Of a stretch of 49,699 bases of DNA, positions 7,052 through 16,166 are shown one piece after another. The notes beneath the pieces are model-generated. The model saw only the letters and a list, made by a program, of their open reading frames with translations, was not told the origin of the DNA and made no database searches. The DNA is taken from positions 1 to 49,699 of the forward strand of contig CANRIR010000013.1 in the NCBI GenBank assembly GCA_947630735.1, in the 5' to 3' direction. Source of the stretch: an uncultured Marvinbryantia sp. (GTDB lineage Bacteria > Bacillota > Clostridia > Lachnospirales > Lachnospiraceae). The position numbers and the translations under genes are program-made. Each line of letters begins with the position of its first letter. Within the stretch, counting starts at the first letter, position 1.

Positions 7052-9253
7052 TTACGCTGTCGTCTGCTCCGGCTCGTCCAGGCGCTGGCGCGCCACCAGC
7101 TCGGCGAACTTCCCGTTCTTTGCGATCAGCTCCTCGTAGGTGCCGTCCTCCACGATCTTGCCCTTTTCCAGATAGATGATGCGGTCGCAGTGTCTGATCG
7201 TGGAGAGCCGGTGCGCGATGACGATCCTCGTGCATTTCAGGCTGTCCAGAGACTCGGAGACCGTCTTCTGCGTGAGGTTGTCCAAGGCGCTGGTGGCCTC
7301 GTCGAACATCAAAATCTTCGGCTTCGGCGCAATGGCGCGGGCGATCATGAGGCGCTGGCGCTGGCCGCCGGACACGCCGCCGCTGCCCTCCGAGATGAGG
7401 GTGTTCATGCCCATGGGCATCCTGCGGATGTCGTCCGCGATGCCGGACAGCTCCGCCGCCTCCCAGGCCTGGTCTAAGGTAAGCCACGGAGCGGAGATCG
7501 TGATATTCGAGAAGATGTCTCCCTGGAACAGCTTTCCGTTCTGCATCACGGTGCCCACCCTGCGGCGCAGGGATTTCAGGTCGATGCTCGCCAGATCTTT
7601 GCCGTCGTAGTAGACCGCGCCCTTCTGCGGCGTCTCAAAGCCCAGCATGATGCGCATGAGCGTGGACTTGCCGCAGCCCGTCGCGCCGACGATGGCCACA
7701 TACTGGCCGGGGCGGATCTTCAAAGAGAGATCGTCCACCACGTTCGGCATATTCTCGCTGTAGCGGAAGGACACATTGGAGAGCTCGATGCCGCCGGACA
7801 GCCGCGTGATGACCTGCTTGCCCTCCGACACCTCGGGCACGGTTTCCATGATGGGCTTTGCCATGTCGAGGATCGGCTTGATGTTCGCCGCGGTGAGCGC
7901 GAGCCCCGAGAGGGCCAGAAACGAACCGCTTACCATGCCGTACGCCGCGTTGAACGCGTAGTAGTCCGCCACGGACACATTGCTCACGATCGCCATGTAG
8001 TACATGATGAGGGTGCCCGCCAGCGTGATGAGGGAGGTGATCACCGCGTTGTAGCGGATGATCCCGGGCGGATGGTAGAGCACCTTTGCCTGCTGCGAGT
8101 AGAGGTTCCCCCAGCGGGCGAACGCGCGCTTCTCCGCGCCGGAGAGCTTGATCTTCTGCACGCCCGTGATGAGCGCGTAGCTCATGCCGCTCACTTTCGC
8201 CCCCAGCTCCATCTGCCTGCGCGACACCTTAACCTGCGTCAGCGCAGTGACCATGGAGACGACCAGCGTCGCCAGGATGATCAAAAGCGCGGGCGCTACC
8301 AGCGCGGGCGCGAAGGCAAAAATCTGCGCGACATAGACAAGGGAGAACAGCGAGGTAAGTCCCGTTGTGAACACGGCCTCCACCAGCATGGAGCACAGTG
8401 CGTTCATGTTCTGCGTCCGCGCGAAGAGCTCGCCGGAACTGTAACTCTTGAAAAACGAGGCCGGGAGCGACATGACGCGGGCCATGGTCGCCGCCTCCAC
8501 CGTGACATTCAGTTTCGTCTGGATCCGCGCCATGAAAAGATTCTTTACCGCCCCGATCATCAGCTGGGACACGGTCACGCAGACCATAAATACCCCGATC
8601 GAGACAAGCAGCGCTAGATCCTTGTTTTCCGCCACCAGCCCGAACAGCAGCTGGTTCAGCTTCGGGCTGATCATGCCGACGAGGGTGACCGCCAGCGTGG
8701 CGACAGCCGCCAGCGCGTAGTCGGAGGGCGCGAGGATGCCGACGATGTATTTCAAAATGTCGGCAAAGTTGAGTTTCTTCAGCGGAAGCGGCTTGTAGAA
8801 GGCGACCGCCTCCGTCTCAAAGAGCTCCTCGTTCTTTTTTGAAATCCTCACGGTCTTCCCCGTCTCCGTGTCAAAGAAGGTATAGCCGCTTATCGCCCCG
8901 GGGATGAGCGCCACCACAGAGCCGTCCGACCTGCGCACGCCCAGCATGGCCCCGAACGCGTCCCTGTACCAGCCCTTCTCCAGATTGACCGTCCTTCGCA
9001 TGATGCCGTAGGGGCGCAGGAGAAACTCCAGCTGCTCGTTCATGTCCGTGATGGATTCCGGCACTTCCTGTGATTTCACATGATAGAATTTGAGGATCGC
9101 GTCGATCGCGTCCTTCGCGCGGGCTTTGTCGTCCGCGAAGGCCGAGGATACGCGCGCGCCCGTGACGGCGTCCGAGATCCCGATAAACGCTTCCTCGAAG
9201 GTGTTCTGATCATGTTTCTTTCTCTCTTTTATCTGTTCATCAAACCAACCCAT
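7052..9253 (-). CDS. NHLP-type bacteriocin ABC exporter, permease/ATPase without peptidase
   Basis: About 733 residues. The N-terminal 150 residues are a soluble domain with no peptidase catalytic residues. A six-helix exporter membrane domain follows (about 155-460, starting DILKYIVGILAPSDYAL), then a nucleotide-binding domain with Walker A GATGCGKST, signature VSGGQRQR, Walker B ILMFDEATSALD and the switch His in VIAHRLST. This matches the ATP-binding partner of the NHLP (Nif11/nitrile-hydratase leader peptide) export system, which usually pairs with a peptidase-containing subunit, present here directly upstream. I prefer ATG at 9253 (MGWFDEQ) because AGGAGG sits seven bases before it; a GTG two codons earlier is possible. 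Confidence 0.9.
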   Translation of the reverse strand: MGWFDEQIKERKKHDQNTFEEAFIGISDAVTGARVSSAFADDKARAKDAIDAILKFYHVKSQEVPESITDMNEQLEFLLRPYGIMRRTVNLEKGWYRDAFGAMLGVRRSDGSVVALIPGAISGYTFFDTETGKTVRISKKNEELFETEAVAFYKPLPLKKLNFADILKYIVGILAPSDYALAAVATLAVTLVGMISPKLNQLLFGLVAENKDLALLVSIGVFMVCVTVSQLMIGAVKNLFMARIQTKLNVTVEAATMARVMSLPASFFKSYSSGELFARTQNMNALCSMLVEAVFTTGLTSLFSLVYVAQIFAFAPALVAPALLIILATLVVSMVTALTQVKVSRRQMELGAKVSGMSYALITGVQKIKLSGAEKRAFARWGNLYSQQAKVLYHPPGIIRYNAVITSLITLAGTLIMYYMAIVSNVSVADYYAFNAAYGMVSGSFLALSGLALTAANIKPILDMAKPIMETVPEVSEGKQVITRLSGGIELSNVSFRYSENMPNVVDDLSLKIRPGQYVAIVGATGCGKSTLMRIMLGFETPQKGAVYYDGKDLASIDLKSLRRRVGTVMQNGKLFQGDIFSNITISAPWLTLDQAWEAAELSGIADDIRRMPMGMNTLISEGSGGVSGGQRQRLMIARAIAPKPKILMFDEATSALDNLTQKTVSESLDSLKCTRIVIAHRLSTIRHCDRIIYLEKGKIVEDGTYEELIAKNGKFAELVARQRLDEPEQTTA

Positions 9254-9265
9254 GACCACACCTCC

Positions 9266-11467
9266 TTATTCGTTCGAAACAAGCTGCGTATAGTAGCCGT
9301 TCTTTGCATACAGTTCGTCGTGCGTGCCGCGCTCCACCACCTTGCCGTGGTCCATGACGATGATCTCGTCGCAGTCGCGGATGGTAGACAGCCGGTGCGC
9401 CACCACGATGCAGGTAATGCCGCGGTCCTTGATGGATTTTACAACCTCGTACTCGGTCTTGGCGTCTAAGGCGCTCGTGGCCTCGTCCAGAATGATGATG
9501 GTGGGATCCTGTGCCAGCACGCGCGCGATCTCCATGCGCTGGCGCTGCCCGCCCGAGAAGTCCTGCCCGCCCTCGGTGAGCACGTAATCGTACCCTCCCT
9601 CGCGCTGCATGATGTCCTCGTGAAGCTGGGCGTCCTTCGCGGCCAGGATCATCTCAAAGTCCTCGATGGAGTCGTCCCACATCTTGATGTTGTTGCGTAT
9701 CGTGTCCTCAAAGAGGATAATATCCTGATCCACCACGGCCAGGGAGCCGGTAAACACGCTGCGGTCGATGTCCTTCATGGGCTTTCCGTCAAACAGGATC
9801 TCGCCGCTCCACGGCTGGTAGAGGCCGGAGATCAGCTTGGATAAGGTGGACTTTCCGCAGCCGGAACCGCCCACAAACGCCACGCGGCTGCCGGTTTTCA
9901 GGGAGAGGTTGAAGTTCTCGATCAGCGGCTCCGCCAGGCGGGAATAGCCGAAAGTCACGTTGCGCATCTCCACATTCCCGGATAGCTTGTCGAACTCCGT
10001 ATTCTCGTCCGCGTCCGCGCGCGCCTCCGCTTTCGCCTCGCTCTCGTAGTTGACGTCGGTGGGGTATTCCATGACGTCCTCCACGCGCTCCATCTCCGTG
10101 CGCATCTCCTGCAGCACCTGGCCCGCCTCGATCAGCGTCATGGCAGGCTGTGTGAACGCGGTCAGAAAGCCCTGGAAGGCCATGACCATACCGACGGTAA
10201 AATTCCCCTGGATGGCAAACAAAACGCCCAGGATCAGCACAATAGTATTGGCCAGCTGGGTCACAAGGTTGGGGATCATCCCCAGATATTCATTCAGCTT
10301 CGCGAAGCGCACCTGCTGCGTGTTCACGCTGGCCTGGTAGCCCGCCCACTTCTCATAGTAGCCGGTCTCCGCGCCGCTGGCCTTGATCGTCTCGATCATC
10401 TCGATGCCCGCCACCGTCGAGCTCGCCAGCTTGCCCGCGTCGCGCATCTGCACGCGGGTAATGTTGACGCGCTTCGCGGAGATGACGCGCGACATCACCA
10501 CATTCAGCAAAATGGAAGCAATACCCACCAGCGCCAGGATCGGATTGTACCGCAGCATGACGATGAGGTAGAAGACCATCATGACCGCGTTCAGCACGAG
10601 GGGCGCAAAGGTGTTGACAAGCACGTCCGCGATGGAGGCGCTCGTCTCCTGCCTCTGCTGAATATCCCCGGCCATGCGCTGGGAGAAAAATTCCATGGGC
10701 ATCCGGAGAACCTTCCACATGAAGGAAGTGTTCCCCACCGCGGCCAGCTTGCCCTGGATCAGGTAGTTGGACTTTGCCTGGACAAACGCCACCACAAGCT
10801 GCATGACAGAGATAAACGCCAAAGCGGCGAAGAATGGCCAGAACCATCCCGGGTTCTGGTGTGTGAGCAGACGGTCCAGAAAGATGCGCGAGAACGCCGG
10901 CTGAATGATGCCGATGATCGACAGGATCGTCGTCGTGAGAATAACAAAGACGATCGCGGTCCCCGCGCCCACCAGCCTCTTTTTCGCAAAGGTCAGCATG
11001 CTCTTGGGCTTTCCGCCCGGCTCAAAGGCGTCCGTCGGCTCAAACAGCAGGCAGATGCCCGTGAAGCTGTTGTCGAACGTCTCCATGCTGACCGTATAAT
11101 TTCCCTTCGCGGGATCGTTTAAAACGGCCTTGTCCCCCTTGAATCCGCACAGGACGACAAAGTGATTGAAATTCCAGTGGATGATGCAGGGGAATTTTCC
11201 CTGCTCCCGCAATACATTCGGCTCGTAGCGGTAGCCCTTCGCCTGAAGCCCGTAGCTGCGCGCCGCCTTCAGGACATTTCCCGCGTTGGAGCCGTCCCGG
11301 GAGACGCCGCAGTCCGCGCGCACCTGCTCCAGCGGGACCCATTTTCCGTAGTAGGCCAGGATCATCGCCAGCGACGCAGCGCCGCACTCCAGGGCTTCCA
11401 GCTGCATCACGACGGGAACCTTCGCCGCGCCTTTTGTGATCGGTTCGTTCTGTTTTTTCTTTCCCAT
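9266..11467 (-). CDS. NHLP-type peptidase (C39)-ABC exporter for RiPP precursors
   Basis: About 733 residues with three parts. The N-terminal C39 cysteine peptidase domain has Gln and Cys in VVMQLEALECGAAS (residues 20-35), His in HWNFNHFVVL and Asp in LNDPAKG. A six-helix exporter domain follows (about 165-460), then a nucleotide-binding domain with [17 protein letters not shown] and IIILDEATSALD. The family cuts precursors after a GG-type leader end while exporting the core across the membrane. The precursors in this window with VAGG ends are plausible substrates. The start at MGKKKQN is chosen from GAGGTG before ATG; the gene follows the HlyD-like gene by eight bases. Confidence 0.93.
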   Translation of the reverse strand: MGKKKQNEPITKGAAKVPVVMQLEALECGAASLAMILAYYGKWVPLEQVRADCGVSRDGSNAGNVLKAARSYGLQAKGYRYEPNVLREQGKFPCIIHWNFNHFVVLCGFKGDKAVLNDPAKGNYTVSMETFDNSFTGICLLFEPTDAFEPGGKPKSMLTFAKKRLVGAGTAIVFVILTTTILSIIGIIQPAFSRIFLDRLLTHQNPGWFWPFFAALAFISVMQLVVAFVQAKSNYLIQGKLAAVGNTSFMWKVLRMPMEFFSQRMAGDIQQRQETSASIADVLVNTFAPLVLNAVMMVFYLIVMLRYNPILALVGIASILLNVVMSRVISAKRVNITRVQMRDAGKLASSTVAGIEMIETIKASGAETGYYEKWAGYQASVNTQQVRFAKLNEYLGMIPNLVTQLANTIVLILGVLFAIQGNFTVGMVMAFQGFLTAFTQPAMTLIEAGQVLQEMRTEMERVEDVMEYPTDVNYESEAKAEARADADENTEFDKLSGNVEMRNVTFGYSRLAEPLIENFNLSLKTGSRVAFVGGSGCGKSTLSKLISGLYQPWSGEILFDGKPMKDIDRSVFTGSLAVVDQDIILFEDTIRNNIKMWDDSIEDFEMILAAKDAQLHEDIMQREGGYDYVLTEGGQDFSGGQRQRMEIARVLAQDPTIIILDEATSALDAKTEYEVVKSIKDRGITCIVVAHRLSTIRDCDEIIVMDHGKVVERGTHDELYAKNGYYTQLVSNE

Positions 11468-11475
11468 AGCGCACC

Positions 11476-11949
11476 TCAATTAAACAGGAATGAGATCGGA
11501 GAAACCCGCTCCGTGACGACCGACACCTCGTAGACGCCGTCCGGCAGCGTTTCGCTCAAAGTCATCGGATAAACCCACTCGCCCGCGGACAGCCCGCCGA
11601 CGCGCAGGGCATAGTCGGAAAAGCTCTCGTCCACCACGATCGGCTCGTCGGCCATCTCCGTCATCGCGTACTCCTTATCGCCGAGGCGCACGGCGTCGCT
11701 TAGGTCCATCTTGTCGATCTCCGACTCTTTTATGTAGCAAACGGTCTTTCCGTTCTCCGATACCGCGACCGCGGACAGCTTCGTCTCGAGGGTGCCGACG
11801 ACGCCCCAGACCAGAAAGCCCACGAGCAGCACAATGGCCGCCGAGAGCGTGAGCCAGATGCCCGGGCTGGTCACCCGGATGTAATCGTTCAGCTGCTCGG
11901 GCGAAGACACCCGCTGCAGGCTCTTTTCTCTGAAAATTGAATTTGCCAT
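11476..11949 (-). CDS. Shortened HlyD-like (NHLP secretion) adaptor protein
   Basis: A 157-residue protein. Residues 1-60 (VSSPEQLNDYIRVTSPGIWLTLSAAIVLLVGFLVWGVVGTLETK, quoted in parts) match the start of NHLP-system HlyD-type adaptors with one membrane helix. The C-terminal GEWVYPMTLSETLPDG..VSVVTERVSPISFLF resembles their last beta segment. Full-length relatives are about 400 residues, so the coiled coil and lipoyl-like domains are absent, yet the frame is clean and ends naturally. It lies between the kinase and exporter genes with tight spacing, which argues it is a functional mini-adaptor rather than a decayed gene. Confidence 0.75.
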   Translation of the reverse strand: MANSIFREKSLQRVSSPEQLNDYIRVTSPGIWLTLSAAIVLLVGFLVWGVVGTLETKLSAVAVSENGKTVCYIKESEIDKMDLSDAVRLGDKEYAMTEMADEPIVVDESFSDYALRVGGLSAGEWVYPMTLSETLPDGVYEVSVVTERVSPISFLFN

Positions 11950-11950
11950 G

Positions 11951-13369
11951 TCAATTCCTCCCGTTTCCTGTTTTGTTTTCTGCGGATGGCACAGATTTTT
12001 CTTCCTGAATGTTCAGCCACACCCGCGATGTGAACGTCTCGTTCTCGGCGTTAAAGCGGAAGCTGGCGCTGCCGCCGTATTTCTGCGCCGTGTGCGCAAT
12101 GCTGCTCAGGCCATAGCCGCCGCCGTGATCCGAGCGAAACGCTTCCGCCGGCGAGAATCCGTTCTCCGTCTGGTAATGGCGGTTTATGCGCACGCTCTCG
12201 CAGCAATTTGAGATCTCGATCGCGAGCGACCCCTGCATCGCGCCGACCTGCACGTCGATCCAGCGCGCTCCGGGATAGTTCCGGCAGGCGTTGATCGCGT
12301 TCTCCATCGCGTTGCCGAACAGCACGGTCAGATCCGCCGACTCGACCGCCAGCCTGCCGCACTCGGCGCGGACTTTGCATTGGATGCCCTCGTCCCGCGC
12401 GAGGCCGGTATAATACTGCAGCAGCCCGTTGACGGTCATGTTTTCGCAGTATATCTCCGCGTCCCGCTTGTCGGTAATATCGATGACCTCGGCCAGATAG
12501 GCCTTCATCTCCTCCGTCTTCCCACGGTTCAGCATGTCGTTCAGCGTGTTGTAGTGGTGCCGCAGGTCGTGCCGCATGCGCCGGGTGCTTTCCATATCGC
12601 CGACGATCTTTTCGTACTGCAGCTGCTGGATCTCCATCGCCCTCTGCCGCTCGTTGTCCCGCTTCTGCCGCACCGATTCCCGGAAAACCAGCCAGTAGAG
12701 CACGATCTGATCCACCAGGATGACCAGCATCAGAAAGCTCCGCAGCTTTATGAGGGTCCACGCGTTGCGGTTCCCGCTGATCCTGTCGCAGTAGAACGAC
12801 ACGACGACAAAGAGGAGGGTCGAAAAGATCAGGATGAAGAACTCCCTCTTCATGTTCTTCGGCTCGATCTCCCGCAGATACGCCCCGAGCGGGCGAAGCA
12901 CAAAGATCAGCATGACCGGCAGAAGCACGGCCGTGATGCCCGCGTACAGCGATAAAATAATCTTGTTGTACGCGAATAAGACCGCCTGGCTCTTTGACAG
13001 GAAATACGAATGGAACATATTGGCCATGATAAACACGACGATCGCGTAGAACAGCACGAAAAAGAAAACGATCAGCTTCTTGAACATCGATTCCCGCACC
13101 AGCCAGACGTACGCCGCCAGGACCAACAGCATCGCGGCCATCATACAGGGATTTGAGATCATAATGTGATGGGGGTACTTCTCCATATCGCGCAGGCACA
13201 CGAGCGCCGCATACGCGCAGGAAAAAGCCACCACGGCGAACGTCAGCCACAGGTAGATCAGCCTGCGCCGGAAGCGGTACGCCTCCTCGCGAAAAGGCAG
13301 AAAGATCATCAGCGCGCAGGGATAGAGCTGTATGAAAAAACCGAGCGCCTGCTGCAGATAAACGATCAT
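11951..13369 (-). CDS. AgrC-like sensor histidine kinase, GHKL ATPase
   Basis: A 472-residue membrane kinase. The first about 215 residues hold six to seven hydrophobic helices, then a short coiled linker (EIQQLQYEKIVGDMESTRRMRHDLRHHYNTL) with the H-box His in RHDLRHH, and a GHKL ATPase domain with the N-box NAMENAINACR and the glycine box DHGGGYGLSSI. The family senses peptides or cell-surface signals and phosphorylates a LytTR regulator. The next upstream gene is exactly such a regulator, and the gene ends one base before the adaptor gene starts, so it is part of the RiPP export operon. Confidence 0.9.
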   Translation of the reverse strand: MIVYLQQALGFFIQLYPCALMIFLPFREEAYRFRRRLIYLWLTFAVVAFSCAYAALVCLRDMEKYPHHIMISNPCMMAAMLLVLAAYVWLVRESMFKKLIVFFFVLFYAIVVFIMANMFHSYFLSKSQAVLFAYNKIILSLYAGITAVLLPVMLIFVLRPLGAYLREIEPKNMKREFFILIFSTLLFVVVSFYCDRISGNRNAWTLIKLRSFLMLVILVDQIVLYWLVFRESVRQKRDNERQRAMEIQQLQYEKIVGDMESTRRMRHDLRHHYNTLNDMLNRGKTEEMKAYLAEVIDITDKRDAEIYCENMTVNGLLQYYTGLARDEGIQCKVRAECGRLAVESADLTVLFGNAMENAINACRNYPGARWIDVQVGAMQGSLAIEISNCCESVRINRHYQTENGFSPAEAFRSDHGGGYGLSSIAHTAQKYGGSASFRFNAENETFTSRVWLNIQEEKSVPSAENKTGNGRN

Positions 13370-13405
13370 GGCAGATCTCCTTTCCGATTCTTTACGCTGA
13401 CATTT

Positions 13406-14128
13406 TCAGGACATCCATTCTTTCCGGCGGGACAGCCGGTCGAACACATAATTGCCGTAGGCCGCCCGGATCGCGGCGCTGTGCCGCACGGCGATCGGCA
13501 GCTGGGTTCCGTCCTCCAGGGTGCAGGTGTTCGACCCCATCTGCACAATGTAGTCCATGTTGACAATGAGGCCGCGGTTGATCTGCAGAAAACTCTCGTT
13601 CAGTTCTGCCCGCAGCTCGCCGAAATTCTGCCAGACTTTCAGCCGCCGCCCGTCGGACAGGGAAATGTATACCGCGTGCCCGTCGTTTTCGAGCAGGCTG
13701 ATCTGGTCCAGGAACACGTTGTTCCACTCGGCCCCCGCCTTGAGCGTGATGCTCTCCCTGCGCCTGCTGCGCAGCTCGGTCAGCCGGCTGAAGGTCTCCA
13801 CGATCCCCTCCGTCGTCACCGGCTTGACCAGATAGTGCAGAGCGTGCAGAGAGAAGGCGTCCACCGCGTGCTCCGTGCTGGTCGTCACAAACGCGATCCC
13901 CGTGGCGGGGGATATTTCCTGCAGGCTTCTGGCAATGTCCATCCCGCTCTCGCCGGGCAGGTAAATGTCCAGAAACACGATGTCAAAATGGGGCAGGCAC
14001 TTCGCCGCTTCCAGCAGGGAGGCTCCGTTCAGAAACTTTTCCGCGCTCCTCGTCGGGTCCCATCCCTTTAAAGCTCTCTCAAACTGTTCTTGTTCCCTCG
14101 GCTCATCGTCGCAGATCGCAACGCGCAT
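13406..14128 (-). CDS. LytTR-family response regulator
   Basis: A 240-residue regulator: receiver domain with the acidic pocket CDDE (residues 6-9), phospho-acceptor Asp in FLDIYLPG (about 53) and switch Lys in LVKPV (about 106), then a LytTR DNA-binding domain (about 135-235, ISLLENDGHAVYISLSDG and QINRGLIVNMDYI). LytTR proteins bind two direct repeats about 21 bases apart. I chose ATG at 14128 (MRVAICDDEP); a TTG at 14164 has a very good AAAGGAG site and is a real alternative, with a G8 run (14140-14147) between the two. A TGATATAAT extended -10 lies at about 14238-14246. Confidence 0.9.
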   Translation of the reverse strand: MRVAICDDEPREQEQFERALKGWDPTRSAEKFLNGASLLEAAKCLPHFDIVFLDIYLPGESGMDIARSLQEISPATGIAFVTTSTEHAVDAFSLHALHYLVKPVTTEGIVETFSRLTELRSRRRESITLKAGAEWNNVFLDQISLLENDGHAVYISLSDGRRLKVWQNFGELRAELNESFLQINRGLIVNMDYIVQMGSNTCTLEDGTQLPIAVRHSAAIRAAYGNYVFDRLSRRKEWMS

Positions 14129-14241
14129 TTCGTTTTTCGCCCCCCCCACACGACTATCACTCAAAATCCGATCTCCTTTTCTTTCCAGTTACATCTGAAC
14201 GTCCGCCACAAAGATGGTATTATTTATGGCGTGTGTATTAT

Positions 14242-14385
14242 ATCACGATTTACGTAGGAAATCGTGATGTATGCCGCCCATCGCACGAAGTGCGATTTGA
14301 CGCCCGCATAAAAATCATACTTTGTATGATGGCGGGCTGCCGCACATTTGCTTCGCAAATATGCGACATATCATGGGCGGTGTAT
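14242..14385. repeat. Cloverleaf-like palindromic element, possible structured RNA or mobile palindrome
   Basis: This fills most of the 323-base gap between the GH3 gene and the regulator. A perfect 10-bp hairpin (ATCACGATTT, 14242-14251, with 14259-14268) is followed by an outer stem (CCGCCCAT, 14274-14281, with ATGGGCGG, 14373-14380, extendable with wobble pairs) that encloses three arms: ATCGCAC/GTGCGAT (14280-14296), GCCCGC..ATCATAC/GTATGAT..GCGGGC (14302-14337) and CGCA.ATTTGC/GCAAAT.TGCG (14341-14365). Read from the minus strand it runs into a TATAAT at 14239-14244. No ORF here is credible. It may be a dispersed palindromic repeat or a non-coding RNA. Confidence 0.75.
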
Positions 14386-14451
14386 CCTCTTGTCCACCAT
14401 TATACCTTAAAACAGCGCTTTGTCCCCAACAAATTTTAACTTTTTTACAAA

Positions 14452-16149
14452 TTATTCCCGGTCGATCAGGCCGAAGAAGAATTTCTCCTTCCGCGGCGTA
14501 TCGATCACACGCACCGGCTTGATCTGGTTCTCGGAGATGCCCTTCATCATCATCATGTCTCGGTAGAGGTAGTAGGTCTCCTGCTGCAGGAAATTCAGCT
14601 TCAGCGGAAGCAGGATCTTCTCCTTGATCTTCGAACCGTAGGACGGGTTTGCGATCCCCATCTTCTCGTCGCAGATGTCCCGGTACCGCTCGTATTCCTC
14701 GCGCGGAAGGTGCCGCTCCGGCTCCAGGAACAGCACGTAGCGCCCCGGGAGATCGTCCGTGTCCGCGTAGATGCTGAAGTCTGTGATCGACTCTCCGGTC
14801 TCCTTCTCAAACTCGTGCACAACCCAGGCGACGCCCGCCTCGTTCGTCTTCTCCCCGGCAATGCTGATCATCTGGTTCTTGCGGTACTTGAACACGATCC
14901 GCGGGGACTCCCCGTCGTAGCCGACCACCTCGATCACATCGCCGATGCGGTAGCGGTAGAAACCGGCGAGGTTCGTGACGACGATCTCATACTCACGCCC
15001 CACCTCCAACTCGTCGAGGTTGAGCGTCTTTTCGGGGTCACGATCGACCCCCTCCATGGGAATGAACTCAAAAAAGCCGTTTGCGGGAATGATCGTGTTC
15101 TCGACGGTCTCAAAATCCAGAACCGTCGCGATCGGGCCCTCGGACGCCCCATAGCAGTTGAAATACATGGGGACGTCCCCGGAATAGCGCTTCATTTTCT
15201 TGGTGTAGGCCGCAAATCCGCCGCCCCCGATTGAGGCGATAAAATCACAGTCCGGCCAGATCTTCGGGATCACAGGCTCCTCAAAGCCCTCCTCGAAGAT
15301 GGCCCGCAGCTCGGCGGCCCGCTTGGGATCCGGCGCAAGCTGCGCGTTGAACTTTGCCCGCAGTTCCTCGTCCATATCGACCTCGTCGCTCAGCCTTCCG
15401 GCCTCAATGTCGGCGACGAGCGAACGCCAGTTGCTCTCTATGTAATACATGCTGTCCACGAGGGCCGTCATAAACGGCGCGATCATGCGCGTGACCTTTC
15501 TCTCCTTCAGGGCATAGAACGCGCGCAGGTATTTCTGGTTCAGCACCTGCCCCTCGGGGTACATGACCTCCACCGGCCAGGGCAGAATGTATTGCATAAA
15601 CGCTTTGTTCTGCAGATAGATCGCCGATGAGATCGGCCCGCGCAAGGTTCCGTCCGGCGTGTAGTCGGTCTTGACGACCGCCGTGAGGAACTGCTTGCCC
15701 ATCTTTGGCGAGCGCCCCTTCCTGTCGCGGACGCCAAAATCGTAAATGCAGCTGGAGAGGATGGACGCATATTTCATGTACGCATCCATTGTGCGGCTGC
15801 TCACGGGGATGCTTTTGGGATTGTCCACGCTGCCGGACGTCATGGCGTAGTGCACGATGGGATAGGCGGTAATGAGGTTCTTCTCGCCCTTTACCATCCG
15901 CTCGATCGCCTCGGCGTAGTCGTCGTAGTCGGAAAACGGCACACGTTTTTTATAGTCCTCCACTGAGCGGATCTCGCGGAAGCCATATTTTTTCCCGTAC
16001 TCGGTGTCCTCGTTGTCGCGCACGATCTGCATCAGCAGCTCCTGGCTGTATCGGCGCGCGTCCATGCACATATCCACCGTCTCATTGAACGTCTGGTACG
16101 CCGTGTCCCGCGGATCAAGCCCTTCGGGAATGTTTCGTTTCTGGAGCAT
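14452..16149 (-). CDS. GH3-family acyl-adenylate amide synthetase
   Basis: A 565-residue member of the GH3 (auxin-responsive promoter) family of the ANL adenylating superfamily. Visible are the early P-loop-like MTSGSVDNPKSIPVS (about 103-117), the motif FNCYGASEG near 330, and FYRYRIGDVIEVVG near 400, all diagnostic for GH3. Plant members join carboxylic acids to amino acids through an acyl-AMP; bacterial members of this type have no settled role. It is the last gene of a cassette with two ATP-grasp ligases and a heterodimeric ABC exporter, so it probably adds an acyl or amino acid part to a small peptide-like product. ATG follows GGAGGGGA by a few bases. Confidence 0.85.
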   Translation of the reverse strand: MLQKRNIPEGLDPRDTAYQTFNETVDMCMDARRYSQELLMQIVRDNEDTEYGKKYGFREIRSVEDYKKRVPFSDYDDYAEAIERMVKGEKNLITAYPIVHYAMTSGSVDNPKSIPVSSRTMDAYMKYASILSSCIYDFGVRDRKGRSPKMGKQFLTAVVKTDYTPDGTLRGPISSAIYLQNKAFMQYILPWPVEVMYPEGQVLNQKYLRAFYALKERKVTRMIAPFMTALVDSMYYIESNWRSLVADIEAGRLSDEVDMDEELRAKFNAQLAPDPKRAAELRAIFEEGFEEPVIPKIWPDCDFIASIGGGGFAAYTKKMKRYSGDVPMYFNCYGASEGPIATVLDFETVENTIIPANGFFEFIPMEGVDRDPEKTLNLDELEVGREYEIVVTNLAGFYRYRIGDVIEVVGYDGESPRIVFKYRKNQMISIAGEKTNEAGVAWVVHEFEKETGESITDFSIYADTDDLPGRYVLFLEPERHLPREEYERYRDICDEKMGIANPSYGSKIKEKILLPLKLNFLQQETYYLYRDMMMMKGISENQIKPVRVIDTPRKEKFFFGLIDRE

Positions 16150-16166
16150 TGATATCCCCTCCGTCT

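Noticed and set aside
14233-14439. 68-codon open frame over the palindromic element
   Set aside because: Sequence is dictated by hairpin arms; no ribosome site before its start.
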